Shown here: positions 18,343 through 27,337 of the stretch, one piece after another
How positions within the stretch are numbered: position 1 is the stretch's first letter
Layout of the letters: each line of letters starts with the position of its first letter
NCBI RefSeq assembly: GCF_014854695.1
Contig: NZ_CP027557.1
Span: 2,170,001 to 2,234,000 of the forward strand
Source of the DNA: Rhodococcus rhodochrous
Lineage (GTDB): Bacteria; Actinomycetota; Actinomycetes; Mycobacteriales; Mycobacteriaceae
Length of the DNA: 64,000 nt
Reading direction: 5' to 3'
Made by a program: the position numbers and the translations under genes
The notes under the pieces: model-generated
Databases searched by the model: none
The model's input: only the letters and a program-made list of their open reading frames with translations
What the model was told of the DNA's origin: nothing

Positions 18343-19206
18343 TCAGGGCAGCAGACCCGATTTTCGCGCGGCGACGACGGCCTCGTGGCGGGAATGGACG
18401 TCGAGCTTGCTCATGGCGCTGCGCAGGTAGCTCTTGACCGTCTCGGCGCCGACCGACAGGCGCTGGGCGATCTCGGCGTTGCTGCACCCCAGCGCCACAT
18501 GGGACAGCACGTCGGTCTCGCGGGGGGACAGCACGACGTCCGTCGGTTCCGGTTCCGTTCCGTCGAGCACCCCGGCGAGACGGTCGGACAACGAGCGGAG
18601 CTTCTCCTGCAGCGCCGGATCGGTCGTGCCCTGCGCGAGCACCCGCAGATCGGCGTGGACCTCGCGGACCTGCGCGGTCGCGACGGGATCGCGGTCGCCG
18701 GACGACCGCTCGAGCATCGCGAGTCGCCGATCGACCTCGTCGCGCACCTCGATCTCGTGCGCGAGACGAGCCGCCGCCTGCGCGAACGCCGTCACAGCCC
18801 GATCGCCGACGGGCGCGCACTCGCGCGCGGCGCCGTACAACACGGCGCGGGCCTTGCCCTCGACGAGTACCGGCACGGCGAGGATGGACCGCAATCCCTC
18901 GTACAGAACGGGACGGTCGAAGTGGTGCGTGATCGACGCGGAGCGACCGTAGTCCGACACCGTCACCACTCGGGACTCCGCGAGGACGCGACCGCCGAGA
19001 CCCGCCCGCGGAGGCACTACGACCCCGGCCAGGCTGTTGGTGCGGGTGCCGAAGAATTCGCTGAGTTGCAGCGATCCCTGCTGGACCTCGCCGGCGAAGA
19101 CCACCGGCAGCTGGGCCTGCGCCGCGGTGCGGCGGAGTTCACCGCGCAGGGCATCACCGTCGCGGGGACGCAGCAGCGCCGACGAGGAGGACGACACGAA
19201 CGCCAC
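18343..19206 (-). CDS. GAF-LuxR family transcriptional regulator
   Basis: A 287-residue regulator. Residues about 35-165 resemble a GAF domain (GLGGRVLAESRVVTVSDYG, YEGLRSILAVPVLVEGKA, VLYGAARE). A short helical linker follows. The C-terminal LuxR HTH spans about 222-282 (LSPRETDVLSHVALGCSNAE and LSVGAETVKSYLRSAMSKL). The GAF domain probably senses a small molecule. The start may be GTG 19206 or GTG 19197; the latter has better spacing from AAGGGG. It is divergent from the acyl-CoA synthetase, which makes that gene and the downstream permease its likely targets. Confidence 0.87.
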   Translation of the reverse strand: MAFVSSSSSALLRPRDGDALRGELRRTAAQAQLPVVFAGEVQQGSLQLSEFFGTRTNSLAGVVVPPRAGLGGRVLAESRVVTVSDYGRSASITHHFDRPVLYEGLRSILAVPVLVEGKARAVLYGAARECAPVGDRAVTAFAQAAARLAHEIEVRDEVDRRLAMLERSSGDRDPVATAQVREVHADLRVLAQGTTDPALQEKLRSLSDRLAGVLDGTEPEPTDVVLSPRETDVLSHVALGCSNAEIAQRLSVGAETVKSYLRSAMSKLDVHSRHEAVVAARKSGLLP

Positions 19207-19314
19207 CCCTTTCCGGGGGTATCGGGGAACATGGTGTGACTCGAATCATAGACGTCGAACGGGTGTGCTCCCCAGATCGGGAACACCCTGGCCGGTACGG
19301 ACGAAAGGACCACA

Positions 19315-20958
19315 ATGGGCGACACAGCGAGCCGCGTGCGGACACTGCTCGAGCGGTACGACACGGCAGACGCCTGCGCAGCCCGACTGCTGTGCGACGA
19401 CCATCCCGCCGACGCGGTGGCGTTCACCGTCGTCGACGCCGACCTGAGCTCGACGGATCTCACCTACGGTGAGCTCCGCGAACGGTCGGCCCGCTTCGCT
19501 GCGGCGCTGGCGGATCTCGGTGTCGAACCCGGCGACCACGTCGCGACGCTCATGGGCAAGTCGGCAGACCTGGTGGTCGCGGTTCTCGGTATCTGGCGTC
19601 GCGGCGCCGTGCACGTGCCGCTCTTCACCGCCTTCGCCCCGCCGGCGATCGCCTTCCGGCTCGACGCGAGCGGCACCAAGGTGGTCGTGGCCGATCGGGA
19701 TCAGGCCGGCAAGCTCGCCGCCGGATCGGATCTTCCCGCCGAGGTGCCGTGGCAGGTCGTCGTGGCCGGCCAGGGCGACGCAGACGCGTCCGGTCGTGGG
19801 GGCCGCGACTTCGGCGAACTGGTCGCCGCGCAGTCGGCCGACGACCCGCGTGGCGAGGCCGTCGCCGTCGGCGCCGAGGGGCGTCTGGTCCAGCTGTTCA
19901 CCTCCGGCACGACCGGCACTCCCAAGGGTGTCCCCGTCCCGGTGAAGGCGCTGGCGTCCTTCCACGCCTACCTGGAGTTCGGCCTCGACGTGCGCGAGGA
20001 CGACGTCTTCTGGAACGCGGCCGATCCGGGATGGGCGTACGGGCTCTACTACGCGCTGCTCGGGCCGCTCGCGGCCGGTCGGCGCAGCCTCCTGCTGCAC
20101 GCCGGTTTCTCGCCCGCGCTCACCTGGCAGATCCTCGACACCTTCGGGGTGACCAACTTCGCGGCGGCCCCGACGGTCTACCGCAGCCTCAAGGCCGACA
20201 CCGCCGAGCACCCGCCGGTCCGGCTGCGTCGTGCCTCCTCGGCCGGTGAGCCGCTGACCCCGGACGTGCTCGAGTGGTCGCAGGAGACCCTCGGTGTCGT
20301 GGTGCGCGACCAGTACGGACAGACCGAACACGGCATGTTCGTCGTCGACGCGTGGGCGGACGAACTGCGCGAGGACACCCCGGCGCGTTCGATGGGCAAG
20401 CCGCTGCCGGGCTGGAGTTGCGCGGTGCTGCGTGAGGACAGCGACGAGATCGCCGAGCCGGGTGAGGTCGGGCGCGTCGCGATCGATGTGCACGCGAGCC
20501 CGCTCGTGTGGTTCACCGGCTACGTCGACGCACCCGAGAAGACCGCCGACCGGTTCAGCGAGGACGGCCGCTGGTACCTGACCGGCGACGCCGGCAAGGT
20601 CGACGAGAACGGATTCTTCTTCTTCTCGTCCCGCGACGACGACGTGATCATCATGGCCGGCTACCGCATCGGCCCGTTCGATGTCGAGTCGGTGCTCGTG
20701 ATGCACCCCGACGTGATCGAGGCCGCCGTGGTGGGGCTGCCCGACGAACTGCGGGGTGAGGTCCTCGAGGCGTTCGTGGTGCTGCGGGAGGGTGTCGAGG
20801 GCGACGACGCGCTCGAGGCGGAGCTCCAGAAGCTCGTGAAGCAGAAGTACGCCGCCCACGCCTACCCGCGCGCGGTGCACTTCGTGCCGCACCTGCCCAA
20901 GACGCCGAGCGGCAAGGTCCAGCGTTTCAAGTTGCGCCAGGCGGGCGCTGTCGGCTGA
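19315..20958 (+). CDS. AMP-forming acyl-CoA synthetase
   Basis: A 547-residue adenylate-forming ligase. The AMP/P-loop is [16 protein letters not shown] (about residues 198-213). Also present are DQYGQTEHG, the hinge region [23 protein letters not shown] and the C-terminal catalytic lysine in [11 protein letters not shown]. The sequence [16 protein letters not shown] resembles the acetate/propionate and medium-chain (ACSM-like) branch rather than long-chain FadD. The substrate is unproven. The purine run AAAGGA precedes ATG 19315. Divergence from a GAF-LuxR regulator suggests control by the substrate or its CoA ester. Confidence 0.9.
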   Translation: MGDTASRVRTLLERYDTADACAARLLCDDHPADAVAFTVVDADLSSTDLTYGELRERSARFAAALADLGVEPGDHVATLMGKSADLVVAVLGIWRRGAVHVPLFTAFAPPAIAFRLDASGTKVVVADRDQAGKLAAGSDLPAEVPWQVVVAGQGDADASGRGGRDFGELVAAQSADDPRGEAVAVGAEGRLVQLFTSGTTGTPKGVPVPVKALASFHAYLEFGLDVREDDVFWNAADPGWAYGLYYALLGPLAAGRRSLLLHAGFSPALTWQILDTFGVTNFAAAPTVYRSLKADTAEHPPVRLRRASSAGEPLTPDVLEWSQETLGVVVRDQYGQTEHGMFVVDAWADELREDTPARSMGKPLPGWSCAVLREDSDEIAEPGEVGRVAIDVHASPLVWFTGYVDAPEKTADRFSEDGRWYLTGDAGKVDENGFFFFSSRDDDVIIMAGYRIGPFDVESVLVMHPDVIEAAVVGLPDELRGEVLEAFVVLREGVEGDDALEAELQKLVKQKYAAHAYPRAVHFVPHLPKTPSGKVQRFKLRQAGAVG

Positions 20959-21010
20959 TCGGTGCACGACCGCTCGATCGGTGGATGACGGGGGAGCGGG
21001 GCGCGGCAGC

Positions 21011-21016
21011 TAATCT
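21011..21016 (+). promoter_or_regulatory. -10 box for map
   Basis: TAATCT lies 7 bases before ATG 21024. GGAAG in the interval could be a ribosome binding site only if transcription began earlier, so either a leaderless start or an upstream promoter is possible. Confidence 0.4.
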
Positions 21017-21023
21017 GGAAGTC

Positions 21024-21881
21024 ATGGCTACCCGCGCTCCGCTCGTCCCCGGCACTCCGACTCCCGTCCGGGAGGTGCCCGCGTCGATCGAACGGCCGGA
21101 GTACGTGTGGAAGCCCACGGCGAAGGAAGGCAACGAGCCGTGGGTGCAGACACCGGAGACGATCGAGAAGATGCGACTCGCGTCGAAGATCGCCGCGCAG
21201 GCCCTCGTGGAGGCCGGTAAGGCCGTCGCGCCCGGCGTGACCACCGACGAGATCGACCGCATCGCGCACGAGTACATGTGCGACCACGGCGCCTACCCGT
21301 CGACCCTCGGCTACCGCGGCTTCACCAAGTCGTGCTGCACCTCGCTCAACGAGGTCATCTGCCACGGCATCCCCGACTCGACCGTCGTCGAGGACGGTGA
21401 CATCGTCAACATCGACGTCACCGCCTACATCGACGGCGTCCACGGCGACACCAACGCGACCTTCCTGGCCGGCGACGTCTCCGAGGACGTCCGTCTGCTC
21501 GTCGATCGCACCCGCGAGGCGACGATGCGCGGCATCAAGGCGGTCAAGCCGGGCCGGGCCCTCAACGTCATCGGCCGGGTCATCGAGTCCTACGCCAACC
21601 GCTTCGGCTACGGCGTCGTCCGCGACTTCACCGGCCACGGCATCGGCGAGACCTTCCACAACGGCCTGGTGATCCTGCACTACGACCGGCCCGACATCGA
21701 CACGATCATCGAGCCCGGCATGGTGTTCACCATCGAACCGATGATCAACCTCGGTACGCCCGACTACGAGATCTGGGACGACGGCTGGACGGTCGTCACC
21801 AAGGACCGCAAGTGGACCGCGCAGTTCGAGCACACCATCGTCGTCACCGATACCGGCGCCGAGATCCTCACCCTGCCGTGA
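21024..21881 (+). CDS. map: Methionine aminopeptidase, type I with N-terminal extension
   Basis: A 285-residue metallopeptidase that removes N-terminal methionine from new proteins. The five metal ligands are visible in [16 protein letters not shown] (two Asp), [10 protein letters not shown] (His), FTIEPM (Glu) and FEHTIVV (Glu). The first 40 residues form a proline-rich extension ([12 protein letters not shown]) like that of the mycobacterial MetAP1c, which may contact the ribosome. ATG 21024 fits both the -10 box and the extension. A strong terminator follows. Confidence 0.96.
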   Translation: MATRAPLVPGTPTPVREVPASIERPEYVWKPTAKEGNEPWVQTPETIEKMRLASKIAAQALVEAGKAVAPGVTTDEIDRIAHEYMCDHGAYPSTLGYRGFTKSCCTSLNEVICHGIPDSTVVEDGDIVNIDVTAYIDGVHGDTNATFLAGDVSEDVRLLVDRTREATMRGIKAVKPGRALNVIGRVIESYANRFGYGVVRDFTGHGIGETFHNGLVILHYDRPDIDTIIEPGMVFTIEPMINLGTPDYEIWDDGWTVVTKDRKWTAQFEHTIVVTDTGAEILTLP

Positions 21882-21906
21882 CCTCCGCTCGCTGAGCGAG
21901 CACGGA

Positions 21907-21941
21907 GTTCGGCCCCGACCCGGAAAAGGTCGGGGCCGAAC
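21907..21941. terminator. Bidirectional terminator between map and the ABC permease gene
   Basis: A perfect 14-bp stem, 21907-21920 with 21928-21941 (arm GTTCGGCCCCGACC), and a 7-base loop CGGAAAA. It lies between two converging genes. Confidence 0.88.
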
Positions 21942-21962
21942 CTGTTCCGGAAGGCGGCCGGC

Positions 21963-22697
21963 CTAGGGTGCCGCGTTGCGGACGACCTGCCAGGTCGCAC
22001 CCACGCACACCGCGGCGACCAGCAGGGGAAGGACCACCAGGGTCGTCGTCGGCGACGTGTCGACGATCCACGACCACAGCGACGACCACGACCGGGTCCA
22101 CGTGACGAGGATCGCGGCGAGACCGCCGATCACGACGACGGACGCGGCAGCCGTGAGCAGACCCGTTGCACGCCAACGGTGCTGGATCGCGCCGGTGAGC
22201 ATCGACAGCGCGACGATCAGGAGCATCGTGGCGAAGAAGCCCAGGAACTGCACCACGGAACTGTCGGTGACGAAACGCAGGATCCCGAACATCCGCATGT
22301 CCACACCCCAGCCCCCGGTCGCGGCCTCGAGCACCGAGAGGAGTTGGAAGGCGATCGCGAACACCGCCGACTGGGCCACCGCGATCGCGACCATCGACTG
22401 CATGTAGTGCGATCGCGTGGAACCGAGACGCAGTGCGAACGAGAACATCTGGGTCATCGCCAGGAGGTAGAAGGCGACGACGAAGCCGTAGACCGACAGC
22501 ATGCTGCCGGTGACGTTGTACTCCGCACCCGTGTCGACGAGGGAGAAGATCACCCACGGGATGAGGGCCGAGGTGATCAGCAGTCCGACGGGCCACGCGA
22601 CGAACAGCGGCCACGAGACGAGTTGCAGGCGGGCGACGGACAGGACACGCGCCGACCCGGTGGTGACCGGGGCGGGCAACGGGATCGCGGTGGTCAC
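21963..22697 (-). CDS. ABC transporter membrane subunit
   Basis: A 244-residue protein with about six membrane segments and no other recognisable domain, of the type that pairs with a single ATPase in GntR-controlled (YtrA-like) exporters. GTG 22697 overlaps the upstream ATPase stop by four bases (GTGA), indicating translational coupling. A GGAGG ribosome binding site lies just upstream. It is the last gene of the GntR-ATPase-permease operon. The substrate is unknown; cell-envelope stress or antimicrobial export is usual for such operons. Confidence 0.82.
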   Translation of the reverse strand: MTTAIPLPAPVTTGSARVLSVARLQLVSWPLFVAWPVGLLITSALIPWVIFSLVDTGAEYNVTGSMLSVYGFVVAFYLLAMTQMFSFALRLGSTRSHYMQSMVAIAVAQSAVFAIAFQLLSVLEAATGGWGVDMRMFGILRFVTDSSVVQFLGFFATMLLIVALSMLTGAIQHRWRATGLLTAAASVVVIGGLAAILVTWTRSWSSLWSWIVDTSPTTTLVVLPLLVAAVCVGATWQVVRNAAP

Positions 22698-23599
22698 AGC
22701 GATGCCTCCTCGTTCGTGGTGATGGTCTCGGGTGTCCGGTGGAGGTGGACCACGAGGTCCTGGAGCGAGATCGGTTGCACGTCCACACGTCCGGAGGCGT
22801 GGGGGAGTTCGTCCGCGTCGTTGCGGAGGAAGGCCGTGCGGGCGACACCGCCGAGGCTCTCCGTGTGCAGGACGGTGCTGTCGCCGACGATCCGCGCCAC
22901 CTCGTCCGCCGGGCCGGTCGCCTGTGCGGCGCGGGTGCGCAGCGTGTCGGTGTCCTCGTCGACGACGAGATGTCCGCGGTCGAGCACGAGGATGTGTTCG
23001 AGCAGGTCGGCGGCCTCGTCGATCAGATGGGTCGACAACACGATCGTGCGCGGCCGCTCCGCGTAGTCGAGCAGCAGTTCGTCGTAGAACATCTGCCGGG
23101 CCACGGCGTCGAGACCGAGATACGGTTCGTCGAAGACCGTCACCGGTGCGCGCGACGCGAGACCCACCACGATGCCCAGTGCGGAACTCATGCCGCGGGA
23201 GAGTTTCTTGACCTTGCGTCCGCAGGGCAGCGCGAACCTGTCGGCCAACCGCTGTGCGTACTCCCGATCCCACAGCGGCAGAAGCAGTTCCGCCGAGGCG
23301 AGCACGTGCCCGACGCGCATGTCGTCGGGATAGCGCTGGGTGTCGGCGACGAAGCACAACTGCTGGAGCACCGCGGTGTTCTCGTACGGATCGGCGTCGA
23401 ACACCTCGACGCTGCCGGTCGTGGGACGCATGTGGCCCGCGAGCAGCTGCATCAGGGTGGTCTTGCCGGCGCCGTTGCGGCCGAGCAGGCCGTAGATCGT
23501 GTTCCGGTGGAGTGTGAAGTCGGCGTCGGTGAGGGCGGCGACGTCCCCGAACCGCATGCCGAGGTGACGTGCGCGGACGACGGGCGGAGTGATGGTCAT
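22694..23599 (-). CDS. ABC transporter ATP-binding protein
   Basis: A 301-residue ATPase. Walker A is GLLGRNGAGKTT (about 37-48). The signature motif is KLSRGMSSALGI, a variant of LSGGQ also seen in YtrB-type exporters, and Walker B is VTVFDEPYLGLD followed by the H-loop STHLIDE. A C-terminal extension of about 80 residues follows the nucleotide-binding domain. ATG 23599 overlaps the GntR stop by four bases (ATGA), so it is coupled to it. Confidence 0.9.
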   Translation of the reverse strand: MTITPPVVRARHLGMRFGDVAALTDADFTLHRNTIYGLLGRNGAGKTTLMQLLAGHMRPTTGSVEVFDADPYENTAVLQQLCFVADTQRYPDDMRVGHVLASAELLLPLWDREYAQRLADRFALPCGRKVKKLSRGMSSALGIVVGLASRAPVTVFDEPYLGLDAVARQMFYDELLLDYAERPRTIVLSTHLIDEAADLLEHILVLDRGHLVVDEDTDTLRTRAAQATGPADEVARIVGDSTVLHTESLGGVARTAFLRNDADELPHASGRVDVQPISLQDLVVHLHRTPETITTNEEASL

Positions 23600-23958
23600 A
23601 CGTGCTCCCGTGTGTCGAGCATGGACTTGAGCTCGTCGATGCCGATTCCGAGTTTCTCGGCCTCGAGGACGAGCGGGACGACGTACTGCTGGGCGAACCG
23701 ATCCCGTCGGCGGGCGATCAGTTTGTCGCGGGCACCGGTGGTGACGAACATGCCGATTCCTCGTTTCTTGTAGAGGATCCCGTCGGCGACCAGGGCGTTG
23801 AGGCCTTTCGCGGCCGTGGCCGGGTTGATGCGGTGGAAGGCCGCGAGCTCGTTCGTCGAGGGAACCTGCGATTCCTCCGCGAGGCTGCCGTCGACGATCG
23901 AGTTCTCGATGAGCTCGGCGATCTGTTGGAAGAGGGGCTTGCCCTCGTCGTTCAGCAC
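23596..23958 (-). CDS. GntR-family regulator, YtrA subfamily
   Basis: A 120-residue regulator. The N-terminal winged helix (KPLFQQIAELIENSIVDGSL, then QVPSTNELAAFHRINPATA and GILYKKRGIGMFV) is followed by only about 45 helical residues, the short effector-less tail that defines the YtrA subfamily. Such proteins usually autorepress an ABC-exporter operon. It is the first gene of that operon here. GTG 23958 gives the family start, and a perfect inverted repeat lies 30 bases upstream. Confidence 0.9.
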   Translation of the reverse strand: MLNDEGKPLFQQIAELIENSIVDGSLAEESQVPSTNELAAFHRINPATAAKGLNALVADGILYKKRGIGMFVTTGARDKLIARRRDRFAQQYVVPLVLEAEKLGIGIDELKSMLDTREHV

Positions 23959-23988
23959 GACGCCCCGGGGCCCGGAGGCGGGTGCATC

Positions 23989-24012
23989 GGTTCATTACTC
24001 ATGTAATGAACC
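23989..24012. promoter_or_regulatory. Operator of the GntR-ABC operon
   Basis: A perfect 10-bp inverted repeat, GGTTCATTAC at 23989-23998 and GTAATGAACC at 24003-24012, with spacer TCAT. It lies upstream of the GntR start and is AT-richer than its surroundings. Size and spacing fit a YtrA-type dimer site. Confidence 0.75.
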
Positions 24013-24064
24013 ATAGGACCTCGTCGTCGATACGGCAAGAGGCGGAGCACGGACTGCGGCCATG

Positions 24065-24070
24065 TAGCGT
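24065..24070 (+). promoter_or_regulatory. -10 box for a leaderless gene
   Basis: TAGCGT lies 6 bases before ATG 24077, with TTGCCC between and no ribosome binding site. Confidence 0.35.
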
Positions 24071-24076
24071 TTGCCC

Positions 24077-24643
24077 ATGGAATCGAGGACGGTGACCACG
24101 CCCGGTGGGGACGTGCAGGTTCGGATCGGCGGCCCCGAAAGTCGTTACACGGTGCTGCTCTTCCCCGACGCGGGGGAGGACGGGGATGTGTACGACGTCG
24201 TGTGCGAGCGGCTGCACACGTCCGACCTGCGGACGATCGTGGTCGAGAAGATCGACGGACTCGCGCCCGCCGACGTGTTCGCCCTACTGGACGCCCTCGC
24301 TCTGCCCTGGGTTCATCTGGCGGGCAGCGGCGCGGGAGCCGAACTGGCATGGGCCGTCGCCGCAGGGCGCTTCGGACGCTTCGCGAGCCTGGTGGTCGCC
24401 GACCGCGGCCATCCCGCGGTCGCGGATCGTGACGGCACGGTGCGCGACGCATCGGCGCCGCCCGCGGAGGTGCCCACCACAATCGTCGTGGGCGATGCCT
24501 CGCGTCGCCCCGAAGCGGACGCATCGATGCGCTACGTGACGGGAGAGTTCCGGGTGGTCGAACTCGCCGGTGTCGCCAACGTGCCCGCCGAGGCGCCCAC
24601 CGACTTCGCGTCCGCGATCGCGCTGCGCACCGGAAGCTGGTGA
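24077..24643 (+). CDS. Alpha/beta-hydrolase-like protein of unknown function
   Basis: A 188-residue protein. TVLLFPDAGEDGDVYDVV and WVHLAGSGAGAELAWAVA (the latter at the place of the nucleophile elbow) suggest a small alpha/beta-hydrolase fold. The elbow reads G-S-G-A-G, so a serine nucleophile is possible. A clear catalytic acid and histidine were not identified. The C-terminal part is short compared with normal hydrolases. It is divergent from the GntR operon and converges on mtr through a hairpin terminator. Activity is not certain. Confidence 0.6.
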   Translation: MESRTVTTPGGDVQVRIGGPESRYTVLLFPDAGEDGDVYDVVCERLHTSDLRTIVVEKIDGLAPADVFALLDALALPWVHLAGSGAGAELAWAVAAGRFGRFASLVVADRGHPAVADRDGTVRDASAPPAEVPTTIVVGDASRRPEADASMRYVTGEFRVVELAGVANVPAEAPTDFASAIALRTGSW

Positions 24644-24647
24644 GACG

Positions 24648-24686
24648 CGTGTGGCCTGCGGCCCGGAGAGGGCAGCAGGCCACACG
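24648..24686. terminator. Bidirectional terminator before mtr
   Basis: A perfect 12-bp stem (CGTGTGGCCTGC at 24648-24659 with its complement at 24675-24686) and a 15-base loop. It lies between two converging genes. Confidence 0.75.
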
Positions 24687-24718
24687 GCGCTGATGGAAGT
24701 GCTCAGAGACCCCGAAGT

Positions 24719-26092
24719 TCAGAGACCCAGGAGGGCGTTCTCGACGAGCTCGGGCAGCGCGGGGTGGATCCAGTACTGGCCGGTCGCCATCTCCCGCGCG
24801 GGCAGACCGAACGACATCGCCTGGATGAGCGGCTGGATGACCGTCGACGCCTGCACCCCGATGATGTGGGCGCCGAGCAGCAGACCCGTCGACCGGTCGG
24901 CGATCAGCTTGCAGAAGCCCTCGGTGTCCTCCATGGCCCAGCCGTAGGCGACGTTCCCGTAGTCCTGGATCTTGACGGAGATGTCGTATCCCGCCTCCCG
25001 GGCCTCGGCCTCGGTGAGACCGACCGACGCGATCTGCGGATCGGTGAACACCGCGGAGGGGACGTAGCGGTGGTCCGTCCGCTGCAGACCCGTGGTGTCG
25101 CCGCTCCACGCGTCGTGCAGCAGGTTGTGCTGGACGACCCGCGCCTCGTGGTTGGCCACGTGCTTGAGCTGGTAGGGCGACGACACGTCGCCGAGGGCGA
25201 ACACACCCGCAGCGGACGTGCGCTGGAACTCGTCGACCACGATCCGGCCCTTCGCATCGAGTTCGATGCCGGCCGCCGCGGCGTCGAGCAGGTCCCCGTT
25301 GGGCTGCCGACCCGTCGCGACGAGCAGGGCGTCGCCGCTCACGACGGTGCCGTCGGCGAGTTCGACCTCCACGCCGTCGCCGACCGGACGGAACGCCCGG
25401 GCCGGATCGGCGAGGTGGACGTCCCACTTGGCCGCGGCGAGCGCCGTGAACCGCTCGGAGACGTCGGCGTCGAGGTGCCGCAGCAGACGGTCGGTCCGCG
25501 CGATCACCGACACCCGCGTGCCGAGCGCCGAGAAGACGTGGGCGAACTCCATCGCGATGAAGCCCGTCCCGAGGATCACGAGGGACTCGGGCAGTTTCGG
25601 CAGCCGCATGACGTCGTCGCTCGTGTGATATCTCACACCGGAATCGAGTACCTCCTGGGGGATCGCGGGCCGCGAACCGGCCGCGACGACCACCTGATCG
25701 GCAGTGATCACCTCACCGGTTCCGGTGTCGATGCGGCGCTCGCCGACGAACCGCGCGTGACCGTCGTAGACGGTGACGTTCGCGCAGTCCTCGCGGCGGT
25801 AGCGCTCCCCGCCCGCAGCGATGGGATCGATGCGACCGAAGACCCGGTCGACGATGTCGTTCCACCGCACCCCGTCGATCGACGCGTCGACGCCGTACTT
25901 CGCCGCGGTGCGGACCGTGTGGGCGACCTCCGCGGCGTAGACGTACATCTTCGTGGGGATGCAGCCCACGTTGAGGCAGGTGCCCCCGAAGGTGCCTTCT
26001 TCGAGGAGAGCGACGCGCTTCCCGTCGTACCGCTCGTCGAGGATCGAATTCCCCGATCCTGTGCCGATGATCGCGAGGTCGTAGTGGGTCAC
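24719..26092 (-). CDS. mtr: Mycothione reductase
   Basis: A 457-residue flavoprotein disulfide reductase that keeps mycothiol, the actinobacterial glutathione analogue, reduced with NADPH. FAD binding is at the N-terminus ([14 protein letters not shown]), and the redox pair is C39/C44 in [13 protein letters not shown]. The NADPH site is [16 protein letters not shown], and the C-terminal active-site His-Glu lies in [18 protein letters not shown] 26092 overlaps the upstream hydrolase stop (GTGA). Its presence supports an actinobacterial source, and the position beside an alpha/beta hydrolase matches mycobacteria. Confidence 0.96.
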   Translation of the reverse strand: MTHYDLAIIGTGSGNSILDERYDGKRVALLEEGTFGGTCLNVGCIPTKMYVYAAEVAHTVRTAAKYGVDASIDGVRWNDIVDRVFGRIDPIAAGGERYRREDCANVTVYDGHARFVGERRIDTGTGEVITADQVVVAAGSRPAIPQEVLDSGVRYHTSDDVMRLPKLPESLVILGTGFIAMEFAHVFSALGTRVSVIARTDRLLRHLDADVSERFTALAAAKWDVHLADPARAFRPVGDGVEVELADGTVVSGDALLVATGRQPNGDLLDAAAAGIELDAKGRIVVDEFQRTSAAGVFALGDVSSPYQLKHVANHEARVVQHNLLHDAWSGDTTGLQRTDHRYVPSAVFTDPQIASVGLTEAEAREAGYDISVKIQDYGNVAYGWAMEDTEGFCKLIADRSTGLLLGAHIIGVQASTVIQPLIQAMSFGLPAREMATGQYWIHPALPELVENALLGL

Positions 26093-27150
26093 GCGTGCTC
26101 TCCCATGGGTCGGTGCAGTACGGAAACGGTGGCGGAGTCGTCGGCCTCGGTTCGGGAACCGGAGGTGTCCGCCTCGTCCGCTCCGTCCAACCATTCCAGC
26201 CACAGGTCCAATTCCCGGAAGGCCTCCGCCAGGGGACCGGGTGTGGACAGGAACACGTCGTGGCGGGCACCGTCGATCGGCACGATCGTCGTGCGGTTGC
26301 CGAGGCATCCCGCCCATCGGGCTATCTGGCGGACGTCGAGGACCGCGTCGACGGTGTCGACGCTCGCGTCGTACCGCGGAGCGGAGCGGGAGGCACCGGA
26401 CCGCAGGATCAGCGACGGCACCCCGATGTCGAGCCCGCGGTGCAGGACGGCCTGGCCGCGCCGCACGGCACGCAACCAGCCGAACCGGATGGGGAAGCCG
26501 GTCAACGGCTTCCAATCGAGGTCGTAGCGCCAGCCGTCGCTCTGCAGGCTGCGGCCGTAGGCCTCGGTCTTCGGCAGCGGGATGAGCGCGCGGGGCCGGA
26601 GGCGGCCGACGACGTCGATGGCCGCCGTGCCGACATTGCGCAGGTAGGACGGTCCCTGCAGGTCGAACCACGGGCTGTTCAGGACGAGACCCACGATGCC
26701 CGCCGCGGCAACCCCACCGGACCGGCGACGGAGCCGGTCGAGCCACAACGGCAGGACGAGCCCGCCCGTCGAGTGGGCCGCGAGCAGCACACCGCCACCG
26801 ACCTCCTCGCGCACCACGCGCAGCGCCTCGTCGAGCTCGGCGTCGTAGTGGGAGAGATCGGTGACGAAGTGAGGAGTGTGCCCGGGTGCCCGCGAGCGGC
26901 CGCACTTGCGCAGGTCCAGTGCGAAGAAGCGGTAGCCGCGCGCCGCGAAGTGCTCGGCGAGGTGCTGCTGGAAGAAGTAGTCGGTGAAGCCGTGGACGTA
27001 GAGCACCGCGCGATCGGGGAGATCGGTGGACGGCGGCTGGTAGCGCACCAGGGTCGCCGAGATCTCGCCTTCGCCGTCGGGGTCGGTGCCCAGCGGCAGT
27101 TCGAGCTGCTCGTAGCCGTCTCCGAGGACGTCAGGACGCCAAGTAGTCAC
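26089..27150 (-). CDS. Alpha/beta hydrolase coupled to mtr
   Basis: A 353-residue hydrolase of the lysophospholipase/monoacylglycerol-lipase type. The oxyanion region is [13 protein letters not shown], the nucleophile elbow is [13 protein letters not shown], and a catalytic His is likely in DGARHDVF. The C-terminal 30 residues are acidic and disordered. A TAGGGT box 6 bases before GTG 27150 supports that start as leaderless; a GTG two codons upstream (27156) is the alternative. The GTGA overlap with mtr suggests co-translation, but a role in mycothiol metabolism is only inferred. Confidence 0.85.
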   Translation of the reverse strand: MTTWRPDVLGDGYEQLELPLGTDPDGEGEISATLVRYQPPSTDLPDRAVLYVHGFTDYFFQQHLAEHFAARGYRFFALDLRKCGRSRAPGHTPHFVTDLSHYDAELDEALRVVREEVGGGVLLAAHSTGGLVLPLWLDRLRRRSGGVAAAGIVGLVLNSPWFDLQGPSYLRNVGTAAIDVVGRLRPRALIPLPKTEAYGRSLQSDGWRYDLDWKPLTGFPIRFGWLRAVRRGQAVLHRGLDIGVPSLILRSGASRSAPRYDASVDTVDAVLDVRQIARWAGCLGNRTTIVPIDGARHDVFLSTPGPLAEAFRELDLWLEWLDGADEADTSGSRTEADDSATVSVLHRPMGEHA

Positions 27151-27153
27151 TAT

Positions 27154-27168
27154 CACACCCTAGGTGTG
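27154..27168. promoter_or_regulatory. Inverted repeat over the hydrolase-mtr promoter
   Basis: CACACC and GGTGTG flank CTA, a perfect 6-bp inverted repeat. It overlaps the -10 box (TAGGGT on the minus strand) and the first codons, where a bound regulator would block transcription. The regulator is unknown. Confidence 0.35.
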
Positions 27169-27337
27169 TTCGCCGACCACCGCTCATGGGTACACAATGA
27201 GGTGAAATGAAACGCCGGACCACGCGCGGGTAACCTGTCTGTCGCATTCGCGCGCCGCGTTGACGGGACACCCACGCGAGACGGTACCTCCGTACTTCGG
27301 CGGCGCGTGCGAACCAGACAAGGAAGTCGATTTCCCA

